A DNA stretch of 20,433 nt. Source: an uncultured Prevotella sp. (GTDB lineage: Bacteria > Bacteroidota > Bacteroidia > Bacteroidales > Bacteroidaceae). The notes under the pieces were generated by a model. That model worked only from the letters and a program-made list of their open reading frames with translations, made no database searches and was not told the origin of the DNA. This document shows, in pieces, positions 5,980 to 13,782 of the stretch. Location: NCBI GenBank assembly GCA_900548745.1, contig URLQ01000043.1, forward strand, positions 1 to 20,433, read 5' to 3'. A program made the position numbers and the translations under genes. Position 1 is the stretch's first letter, and each line of letters starts with the position of its first letter.

Positions 5980-7203
5980 TTATTCGTCTCCATGGAATGT
6001 ATGAGCTTTCACAACCGTACCAATAGTTCCTAAAGCACCTGTTATCGTAGCTCTTAATACGTTATTATCTCTGTTTTTACGTTGATTGTCGGCAATTGCA
6101 CTAAAAGTCCGCTGCACTACATCTCTACCGAAAGGTTTGTTCATAGACTCAGCAATTAATTGCAAACCACCTCTTTTTTCAATGATTTGCTCCACATCTT
6201 GCTTTACTTGTTTTAACCATGCAAAGAAGTTTAACTGTTTCTGCGGTGTTTCTACCCATTTGTCGGCAAAGTTCTCATCAGGATTTACGGGATTACGCAC
6301 AATACACAGACCGGTATTTGGTTCACGTTCGATATATCTCTCCATACTGTTGACTACGTTTACCAACGCATCAAGAACGTCTGTTTCCTTGTTGTAAGCA
6401 CGTGCTGCTAGTGTTGTGATAATAATAGAGATTGGCTTGTTTTCATCGCCGTTAAACATTAAGTCACGGTGACGTTTAAGTATCTGTACAACACGTTGCA
6501 AAGGACTTTTCTTCTCTTTATATGCTGGCACATTGCCAACTTTAGCTTCGGAAAACAAAACTGTTCTACGAGTCAATACACTGCACCTATCCTCAAACCA
6601 TTTGGCATAACCAAACGGATTGCTCTTAAGCCATTTACTACTATCTGTCTCATATTTATAGTTAGAGAGTTCCCTGTCAGTAATACGGAGAGCAAGCTTG
6701 TCAACCTGCCCTACTGACACACTGAAATATTGCTCCCGAAGGCGTGTCTTCTCGTTGTTTACACATGGAAGGATGTCCAAGTGATATTTATCGCTTGCGT
6801 TTTCTGAATTTTTACGATATAAAAGTGTCCAACATCGACGCCCCTCTTCATCCAATAACTTCTTGTATCGTTCTGAAACCTTCAGTCTTTCGCCAACTTT
6901 TGCTTTTAAGTTTTCCGCAGTCCAGTCAGGATGCTTTTCCATCAACTCACACACTAAGTCAATATCAAGATCATCGTTCTCATTGACTGGAGTAATCATC
7001 GTTCCTAGTAGAAACGAACCTTGTGGTTGAATCTCAGGCTTATATGGAGCTAGCGGGGAAGATTCGTCTCCAAGGAATTTGCCTACAGCCTGATAGCTGC
7101 TTACCAGCTCGTCATATCTTGATTCAGGCACATCCAAAGACGCACCTAAATTCTCAAAAATTTCGTTGAATTGTTTATGTTCTTCTGTTGTTAATTCTCT
7201 CAT
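5980..7203 (-). CDS. CBASS CD-NTase (cyclic oligonucleotide synthase)
   Basis: This 407-residue nucleotidyltransferase makes a cyclic di- or tri-nucleotide alarm signal on phage sensing. The active-site motif is plain: Q61-G-S at residues 61-63, D80-I-D82 as the metal-binding pair, and the third aspartate at D143 in H-L-D-I-L-P. The C-terminus reads A-H-T-F-H-G-D-E, so Gly405 is followed by two acidic residues. Its neighbours are the HNH-SAVED effector three bases upstream and the E2-like protein immediately downstream. Clade and nucleotide product cannot be read from sequence; a Cap5 partner suggests a cyclic dinucleotide, as in CdnG-Cap5 type systems (inference). Confidence 0.92.
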   Translation of the reverse strand: MRELTTEEHKQFNEIFENLGASLDVPESRYDELVSSYQAVGKFLGDESSPLAPYKPEIQPQGSFLLGTMITPVNENDDLDIDLVCELMEKHPDWTAENLKAKVGERLKVSERYKKLLDEEGRRCWTLLYRKNSENASDKYHLDILPCVNNEKTRLREQYFSVSVGQVDKLALRITDRELSNYKYETDSSKWLKSNPFGYAKWFEDRCSVLTRRTVLFSEAKVGNVPAYKEKKSPLQRVVQILKRHRDLMFNGDENKPISIIITTLAARAYNKETDVLDALVNVVNSMERYIEREPNTGLCIVRNPVNPDENFADKWVETPQKQLNFFAWLKQVKQDVEQIIEKRGGLQLIAESMNKPFGRDVVQRTFSAIADNQRKNRDNNVLRATITGALGTIGTVVKAHTFHGDE

Positions 7204-7206
7204 ATC

Positions 7207-8322
7207 TTATTCAATTATAATTGCTCTATTTTCGGTATTATTATAATAGTCGTGCAGTATTAGTTTCATGTCAGCTTTGGGCATCCAAACGTGACCGAGC
7301 ATAAACGCACACGCTACAGGCATGGCCATGTGAACCAAAATCTCATTATAGGCTGATGATGCTTTTATTTTGTCAAGCACCTCTCTAGTGAAACTTGCAA
7401 ATTCATTAAGTTTTGCTTCTGTCTTTAAAAAATCATTGTTAGGATTAGTGCATGTAACTGTCCATATTGAAACATCTTGGCTAGAATATAATGTTCTAAT
7501 TCTCTCCGTGATAGCTGTAGCACTCAGCGCAAACACAAGAACAGGCTGCTTGCTCTTTTCTGCTGGTTCGATAATTCTAAACTCAATGTTCTCATCACCA
7601 CTCTCCTGCCATTCCCATTTCTTGGTGTCACGATGTGGCTGATATACTTTCAATTCGCGAATGTCATTAAATAACGTCCCAAGTCTTACTAACAATGGCA
7701 TATCAGCAAACGGAAATAATGAAATGTGTTTTGTTTCTGAATACTGAATACGTTGTTTTACTTCGTAGGCAAATGCAGCCTGCAGGTTGTTATCCTCTAT
7801 CTCCCAAAAATTCGGATCAGATTCCTTCATGACATTTCCCTTCATACTAATCTCTATTGCAGAACTTGCCTCTGGGTAGTATACTGGGAATAAGACCGAA
7901 GAGATAGTATTGAACGAGAAGTCGGGAAGATGTTTCCCGATTTTGCTATAGTATGTAACTACATGACTCTTTTTGTCGTTCGCTATACCAGTCACGAGAC
8001 GAATTCTGTCCTCATGACGCTTCTTCATCCCTTCCACAATCTCTATAGTATATTTCTCAGGGTCTGAATCTATTATTTTATGACAAGCAGGACACAACAA
8101 TATTATATTATTTATATCCTGTGCCAATGATTCTGATTTTTCACCACCACGAGGACCATTTGGCGAATCTCCAATGATATGGCATAGTTCTCCAAAGTTC
8201 CCATACTCCTTCGTTATATCTCCTTCATAAAGGATTTTATTGCATCCTTCAAACTCACATCGACCTGCAGCCCTGAGCCACAACAATCGCATTACTTTTT
8301 GGGGTATATTTGTTTTTGACAT
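7207..8322 (-). CDS. cap5: CBASS effector: HNH endonuclease-SAVED fusion (Cap5)
   Basis: The 371-residue protein starts with a zinc-type HNH nuclease: C22-x4-C27, then L-C-H48-I, N71-N72, C77-P-A-C80-H81. After a linker, residues about 135-371 form a SAVED domain. Its C-terminal signature is visible at about 283-292 (D-V-S-I-W-T-V-T-C-T) and 327-353 (E-I-L-V-H-M-A-M-P-V-A, then G-H-V-W). Known Cap5 proteins are activated by binding a cyclic nucleotide to SAVED and then degrade double-stranded DNA without sequence specificity. The ATG directly follows the WYL gene's stop and the CD-NTase starts three bases after its own stop, so dosage is coupled. Confidence 0.92.
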   Translation of the reverse strand: MSKTNIPQKVMRLLWLRAAGRCEFEGCNKILYEGDITKEYGNFGELCHIIGDSPNGPRGGEKSESLAQDINNIILLCPACHKIIDSDPEKYTIEIVEGMKKRHEDRIRLVTGIANDKKSHVVTYYSKIGKHLPDFSFNTISSVLFPVYYPEASSAIEISMKGNVMKESDPNFWEIEDNNLQAAFAYEVKQRIQYSETKHISLFPFADMPLLVRLGTLFNDIRELKVYQPHRDTKKWEWQESGDENIEFRIIEPAEKSKQPVLVFALSATAITERIRTLYSSQDVSIWTVTCTNPNNDFLKTEAKLNEFASFTREVLDKIKASSAYNEILVHMAMPVACAFMLGHVWMPKADMKLILHDYYNNTENRAIIIE

Positions 8323-9366
8323 TTAATCTTCGCTTTTATTGTCATTATACATACGGCTCATTGCATCTGCTGAATCTTTCATCATTTTACGCAAAGATTC
8401 AGGTGCTATAACTTCAATCTGCTCTCCAAAAGAACGAAGCAGAGAACGAAGCTCATAATTATTCTGAACTTTGAGTGTGACTTGCCAGTAACCATCTTCC
8501 ATTGGGGTTGAGACAGTTGATTGGGACTCATGCAACGGTTTTGTCACAATATATCCGTAAGCTCGATTACTGACTTTAAGAATAACCTCTTCAACAGGTG
8601 CATTACTTAGTGAGACACCAACAACATCGCTAAAATACTCTTTGAAATCTATATCCTCGGCAAGTGGCTCGTAGGATTTAGATGTTTCCTTAAAACCCTC
8701 AATTCTGTCTATTGCAAAATTGGATAGGTATTCCGAATCTTTATGCTTTCCTATGAGAAACCATCTGTTATTGTACTGCTTCAGAAAGTAAGGAGTTATA
8801 ACAATAGTTCTGGCATCTTTACCAAATGGATGATACACTATTTCGATAACCCTTTTATTTACAATAGAGTCAAAAATTGGTTTATAATACGTGTCCATAC
8901 CTTTGAGATACGGATTATACTGAAAACTTACAACCGAATCTAAAGTTTCACCTAGTTTGCTGGTGGTGTAGAGCCTTTTCTCCAAATCATCTAACCATTC
9001 GAACTGTGGTACACCTTCAAAGCGTTTTAGGAGAATCAAGGCGTTATGTATCAAGTCAAATTCTTCTTGATTTATAGGCTGTTTTTTGATAGAAGCACCT
9101 TTTTTGTGATAACGGTAATATTTACGGTGTCCATCCTGAATAGCATCAATCAACATTGCATAACCTTCTTCACTTTCAATGAACTTCAAATCTTCTTGAA
9201 CTTGACGTTTCTTAACCCCACCTCCATCTTTAGTTTCGCCATTATACAGATAAAGAGCCTCATTACATGCGTCAACAAGGTCTTCAATGTAATAACGTCT
9301 TGACCAATTGCTCAAACATTTGTCAAGCACCTGATATCTTAATTGTGCATTTTTATTTGTTGGCAT
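8323..9366 (-). CDS. capW: WYL-domain transcription regulator of the CBASS operon (CapW-like)
   Basis: The 347-residue protein has an N-terminal winged-helix region (about residues 8-85, with V51-K-K-R-Q-V-Q-E-D-L as the probable recognition part), a WYL domain at about 165-230 with R201-W-F-L in place of the usual W-Y-L core, and a WCX-type C-terminal domain (about 258-335). CapW proteins repress CBASS operons by binding an inverted repeat over the promoter. Here the gene is first in the operon, 34 bases downstream of a perfect dyad and a -7 element, which implies autorepression. The next gene overlaps no bases but starts immediately (TAA-ATG). The related BrxR-type regulators are an alternative family name; the domain call is firm, the CapW name is by context. 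Confidence 0.85.
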   Translation of the reverse strand: MPTNKNAQLRYQVLDKCLSNWSRRYYIEDLVDACNEALYLYNGETKDGGGVKKRQVQEDLKFIESEEGYAMLIDAIQDGHRKYYRYHKKGASIKKQPINQEEFDLIHNALILLKRFEGVPQFEWLDDLEKRLYTTSKLGETLDSVVSFQYNPYLKGMDTYYKPIFDSIVNKRVIEIVYHPFGKDARTIVITPYFLKQYNNRWFLIGKHKDSEYLSNFAIDRIEGFKETSKSYEPLAEDIDFKEYFSDVVGVSLSNAPVEEVILKVSNRAYGYIVTKPLHESQSTVSTPMEDGYWQVTLKVQNNYELRSLLRSFGEQIEVIAPESLRKMMKDSADAMSRMYNDNKSED

Positions 9367-9391
9367 AAGCTCATTGTTTTAATTTATATGG

Positions 9392-9399
9392 CAAAATTA
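9392..9399 (-). promoter_or_regulatory. Bacteroidetes -7 promoter element of the CBASS operon
   Basis: On the minus strand this reads TAATTTTG, an exact match to the Bacteroidetes -7 consensus TAnnTTTG. It lies 26 bases ahead of the WYL gene ATG, giving a short leader. A good -33 TTTG box at standard spacing is not obvious; the inverted repeat occupies that position. Confidence 0.6.
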
Positions 9400-9432
9400 T
9401 GCAGAAAGAGTGCAGTCTTTCTGCACTCTTTC
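9400..9432. promoter_or_regulatory. inverted-repeat operator candidate upstream of the WYL gene
   Basis: Arms GAAAGAGTGCAG (9404-9415) and CTGCACTCTTTC (9421-9432) are perfect 12-bp complements with a 5-base spacer. A second, offset perfect dyad pairs TGCAGAAAGA (9400-9409) with TCTTTCTGCA (9416-9425). Both abut the -7 element and cover the region where polymerase would contact DNA. This fits a WYL repressor site. It could also weakly terminate hsdR readthrough, but on the minus strand it is followed by TGCATAATTT and not by a T-run. Confidence 0.65.
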
Positions 9433-9440
9433 AAATAAAA

Positions 9441-12400
9441 TCAATTAGAACTCTTTTTTTTAGGAATATTCTTCACAACAACCTTGGAAAAAGCATCTGC
9501 ACAACTCTTAATTTCTTCATATTCTGCTAGTTCTTTTGAGGATAGCCCTTCATTGGTCCAATCCTCAATATTAGTTGCATACAAACCTTTGACAGTTTTC
9601 TCTAAATATGCAGTTGTCAGAGGAACATTCAGTGTCTCAATCTCCATATTGTCAATAATTGACTTGAAATAAGCATAATCGCCATCAATAATAAATCCCA
9701 TGTCAGCAGCAATACGATAAATTGCAATCCAGTGACGTTGCTTTGTGAACGGCGACTTTTTAGGGGTGTAACCTAAAAGTTGTATTATACTCTTTCTGAG
9801 AATATCTATCCGTGTTTCTTCTGGCAGATTTCTTATATCTTCTGGTTCTGCTGCAATTTGAGTCTCATCATTCATATGATAAGGAGTAAAATCTACAATT
9901 TTACTTGTTGCTTCTACAGGAGTATCAGAACCAGAAATATCGTGTCCATTAGCTTCTAGGGCAGTTATTGACGAACCCGTTACGTAGAAATACATGGTAA
10001 GGATTATGTTGAGTGCGGTATCTACCTCCTGCTCTGAAGCTGTTGGAGAAATATGAGACTCTTCGTTGCGCCAGCCCTTCACCAATAACAACCACTTATA
10101 GAGCTGTTGCTTGGCTTCGTCTGTGCTCCAGCGCAGGTTCCACAAGCACTTGTGAGCATAGAGCGCATCCTTCCATGAAGGAGTGTCACCTTCATTACGA
10201 GCAGAAAGTTCTTTACCATTGATAAGGTAGTAAAGCTTTTTAAGATACGCCTCAAACTTTGTCACTAACTGATTGAATGCGATATGCTTATCCACTAGTG
10301 TAGACTTCTTAGCATATAGATTCTCAAATGCTCTCTGAATGAAAATGTCCACACCGTCAAGAGAGTCAATCGACTTGGTATTGATTACATAGAATACACT
10401 ATTTATAATTTCCTTCTTTGAACGCATGTGGGGCAACAATGAAGGGATGCATGAAGTCAATATCTCTTCTATCTTATCTCTTACAGTTTCCAAATTGAAA
10501 CCAGTCTCTACTTCGGAGTTTTTCCCTGCTGTAACAGTCACAACTTCTTCTGGTAATGTTTCAGCTTCCGATTTAACATCAACGTTTACGCCAAGATAAG
10601 CCTTCAGGATGGCTTCTCGTTTTGCTCCGTCAAGGATGAAATCGCGAAGCATCTTGTCAGCCTTTGGCCGTACCATACGAGGTGGAATTGTTGTACCTTC
10701 TATCTTTTCGAGGAAAGCGCGAGTCTTCACGCCATCAAGAGTCAGTTTAAGGTTCTCAAACTGGTTATACTCATTGATATTCTGTTCTGTCACGTCACGT
10801 CCCATGATATGGGTAAGCTGACTGAAGTTTAAGCCTGTAGCCTCTGCAAGTATCATAATCTGCTTGTGGAGCTCACGAAGCTGGTACTCTGCAATGTAAT
10901 CTTGAATGGTCTTTCCTGTCTCAAGGTGAAGATCACCACTCTCTATGTCATGCAAAACCACTATTGCCGTACGCTGGTCACGCTGTGAGAGTGAGGCAAA
11001 CGTCTTGTGCAATTCCTTCAAAGCCTCTTTTGTCAGTTCACTACCTGGACCATTCATATAGAGGTTCTTGACAAACTTCACAAATTTTGAGTTGATATAT
11101 TCGGCATCAATAGTTCCTGTACCTGTTTCTGTGATATAGGTATCGATTGGATAGTCAAACTCTGTAGGCTCAGAGTTACCTCCTGGCTTTGACTCAAACA
11201 ATTCGCGATAACGCTGTAGTAGGGTAAGATATGTTGATTCATCAATCTCCATTTTTACCTTTGTGTAGGTATCACCATGCTCAAACTCATACTCAGTCTT
11301 CTCCCAAAGGAAGCCTTGCAATTTTGCAGCTTCAAGCAAACGAGTCATCTGCACAAAGTCCTTGGCAAACATATTGCGGTCTTCGCGAGTATCAGGCAAC
11401 TTTGAGAAATTCTGAATGTTATGAGACTTAAAGATATCACTTATGTGCAGGAAATAACGATTGATGCTATCAAGGTTCTGCTCCAGTTTATCCACAAACA
11501 CTCCAAGAGGTCTGTCCACATATACTTCAAGAGCATCTTCTATATTCTGCTCCATTGTGTATGGAAAAGTATAGTACTTGATGATACCAAACGGTTTGTC
11601 TGGTCCAAACAAACGATTGGTACGTGAAAACGACTGAATTATGTCCACATATTTCATCACCTTGTCCACATACAAAGTGTTCACCCATTTTGAGTCATAA
11701 CCAGTCAGCATCTGTGTTACAACGATAAGTAGGTCAATCTGTTGTTGATGATCATGTTCTATACCCAAGTAAGGCTTCTTATGTGCCAAACGCTTAGCTA
11801 CATCCTTCTTGTACTTGCCGTAAGTTGCCAATGCAAAGGTTGTTTGATAGCGAGCGTTATAGTCGGTAAGCATCTCCAGTATAGCATCTTCCTTAGCAAT
11901 ACCTTCATCACTGTTATCGATATTATTGTCAAATACAGTTACGGCATTTACCGATGGGTATAGTTCCTTGAATAGTTTATAATATGCGATAGCCTCTGGA
12001 ATGTTTTGTGTGGCAAGGATAGCATGGAACTTGCCATTCTTGCTTGCCTGCTCACGATGTACCACAATATCCTGTACTACAGCTAATTGATGCACTCGTT
12101 GCTGATAAATATCTTTTGGCAGATAGTGCTCGATACCATGTGTCAACTTTCCTGTCTTTGGATCATTATATGTATCTGGCATCTGTAGTTCAGAAATAAA
12201 CTTGTTATACACCTTCTTCTTTTCTTCATCCTCATCTACCTCCTCGATGGAATGAACCCCGAGTTGTGCAAAAGCTGCCTTTTCACGCAGTTCATCATCT
12301 TCGTATGTGTTTACTCGATACACATCAAATCCCAGTACGTTGCCATCAGGAATACCACTTGCTATTGTGTATTTGTGCAACATGTCACCAAAGAGTGTTT

Positions 12401-13766
12401 CTGTAGTTATCTCGTTATGTGCATTTTCTTCAAAGACTGGTGTCCCTGTGAAACCAAAGAGCAACGCACGTGGAAAAGCATTCTTGATACCAATAAGCAT
12501 ACCTCCGAATACACTACGATGGCACTCATCAATGATAAAAACCAATCGTTTACGTCCGATTGCATCTATCTCGCTCTGAGCGATGCCGTTCTGCACATTG
12601 ATGTTCGACATCTTTTGTATGGATGTTACAATCAGTCGGTCATCAGGATCGATACTCCTCAACTTGCTGACTAGTATAGCTGTATTCTGAGTATCCTGTA
12701 TGCTATCATCATCGCCAGCAAAGCCACGGTATTCATCCAAAGACTGTATTGAGAGTTCGATGCGGTCAAGCAGGAATACCACCTTGTCTGCATCACCAGA
12801 ATTTGCTATGAGCTGAGCACTCTTAAATGAAGTCATGGTTTTACCTGATCCTGTAGTGTGCCAGATATAACCACCACGATGCTGGTGAGTATCCCAGTTT
12901 GTGCGGTGAGTCACATCGCTTATCTTGCTAGCTGCATAATACTGATATGAGCGTAGCACCTTTAGCATCTTGTCCTTTTCGTCTGCTATAGTATAGTAAC
13001 CCACAAGCTGATGTGCCATAGGGATTGACAATAATTGACTAGCAATAATACGCCAATCAGTTATTTCCATATTATTGAAGTCAGCCCAATGGAATTGGAA
13101 CTCAGGTTTGAAGTTATCTTCTGCTCCTGGATTAGCAAAGTACAAAGTCTTTTCGGGTGTCATGGCCACGAAAATTTGTACTAATTTGAAGATACCACTA
13201 GAAAAAACACCTTCGTGAGTGTAACGCTTAATCTGGAAGACTGCTTGTGTCACATCCACTCCGCTACGTTTCAATTCCACATGGATTACAGGCATACCGT
13301 TGATAAGTAGCATTATATCGCCTCGACGTTCGCCTCCCAATGGATGAGAAGCCTTGAAACGAGGTTGACGTACAATCTGATAACGGCTCTGACCAGCACA
13401 TATTTCCTGTGCATCAAAGATTTTCAAATATACCTCCTTGCCACAGTTATTTGCATCTGCTGGATTATCACGCTTTATTATAACCTGTCCACCATTGATA
13501 AGACGGTTCATCTCAAATGGTGAAGCACACATGTTCACTTGGTCAATCACTTGCTGCATCTCTGTCTTTGTCAAAGGTGCATTGCCCAATCGGTTAATGT
13601 CGCGGTTATTATCATAGAGGATATTCGCCCAGTTCTGTACAAGGTCTTCCTCTGTTGGATTCATCATGATTCCTCCATCCCATCCATGACTGGTGTGAAG
13701 AAGATTGGCAAGAGCCTGCTCAAATGCAAGTTCCTTGATGAAGAATTGAGTATTATCGTTAGCCAT
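9441..13766 (-). CDS. hsdR: type I restriction enzyme R subunit with HEPN-like C-terminal extension
   Basis: This is the motor and nuclease subunit of a type I R-M complex. The N-terminal nuclease shows D150 and E164-L-K166 (PD-ExK type) plus Q178-x3-Y182. The SF2 helicase follows: Walker A G-S-G-K-T at 306-310, D-E-C-H at 413-416, T-G-T-P at 440-443 and Q-S-F-S-R-T-N-R at 711-718. Canonical HsdR proteins are about 1000-1100 residues; this one has 1441. The extra part (from about 1060) includes a helical stretch at 1165-1270 with R1233-N-E-E-S-H1238, the pattern of a HEPN RNase active site, and a further domain at about 1295-1441 that I do not recognise. It is last in the R-M operon, 16 bases after the second DUF262 gene. 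Confidence 0.95.
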   Translation of the reverse strand: MANDNTQFFIKELAFEQALANLLHTSHGWDGGIMMNPTEEDLVQNWANILYDNNRDINRLGNAPLTKTEMQQVIDQVNMCASPFEMNRLINGGQVIIKRDNPADANNCGKEVYLKIFDAQEICAGQSRYQIVRQPRFKASHPLGGERRGDIMLLINGMPVIHVELKRSGVDVTQAVFQIKRYTHEGVFSSGIFKLVQIFVAMTPEKTLYFANPGAEDNFKPEFQFHWADFNNMEITDWRIIASQLLSIPMAHQLVGYYTIADEKDKMLKVLRSYQYYAASKISDVTHRTNWDTHQHRGGYIWHTTGSGKTMTSFKSAQLIANSGDADKVVFLLDRIELSIQSLDEYRGFAGDDDSIQDTQNTAILVSKLRSIDPDDRLIVTSIQKMSNINVQNGIAQSEIDAIGRKRLVFIIDECHRSVFGGMLIGIKNAFPRALLFGFTGTPVFEENAHNEITTETLFGDMLHKYTIASGIPDGNVLGFDVYRVNTYEDDELREKAAFAQLGVHSIEEVDEDEEKKKVYNKFISELQMPDTYNDPKTGKLTHGIEHYLPKDIYQQRVHQLAVVQDIVVHREQASKNGKFHAILATQNIPEAIAYYKLFKELYPSVNAVTVFDNNIDNSDEGIAKEDAILEMLTDYNARYQTTFALATYGKYKKDVAKRLAHKKPYLGIEHDHQQQIDLLIVVTQMLTGYDSKWVNTLYVDKVMKYVDIIQSFSRTNRLFGPDKPFGIIKYYTFPYTMEQNIEDALEVYVDRPLGVFVDKLEQNLDSINRYFLHISDIFKSHNIQNFSKLPDTREDRNMFAKDFVQMTRLLEAAKLQGFLWEKTEYEFEHGDTYTKVKMEIDESTYLTLLQRYRELFESKPGGNSEPTEFDYPIDTYITETGTGTIDAEYINSKFVKFVKNLYMNGPGSELTKEALKELHKTFASLSQRDQRTAIVVLHDIESGDLHLETGKTIQDYIAEYQLRELHKQIMILAEATGLNFSQLTHIMGRDVTEQNINEYNQFENLKLTLDGVKTRAFLEKIEGTTIPPRMVRPKADKMLRDFILDGAKREAILKAYLGVNVDVKSEAETLPEEVVTVTAGKNSEVETGFNLETVRDKIEEILTSCIPSLLPHMRSKKEIINSVFYVINTKSIDSLDGVDIFIQRAFENLYAKKSTLVDKHIAFNQLVTKFEAYLKKLYYLINGKELSARNEGDTPSWKDALYAHKCLWNLRWSTDEAKQQLYKWLLLVKGWRNEESHISPTASEQEVDTALNIILTMYFYVTGSSITALEANGHDISGSDTPVEATSKIVDFTPYHMNDETQIAAEPEDIRNLPEETRIDILRKSIIQLLGYTPKKSPFTKQRHWIAIYRIAADMGFIIDGDYAYFKSIIDNMEIETLNVPLTTAYLEKTVKGLYATNIEDWTNEGLSSKELAEYEEIKSCADAFSKVVVKNIPKKKSSN

Positions 13767-13782
13767 ATTTAAATTCTGCTTA

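Noticed and set aside
9404..9432. Inverted repeat as an intrinsic terminator of hsdR
   Set aside because: On the minus strand the stem is followed by TGCATAATTT without a T-run, and it sits directly on a -7 promoter element, so an operator is the better reading.
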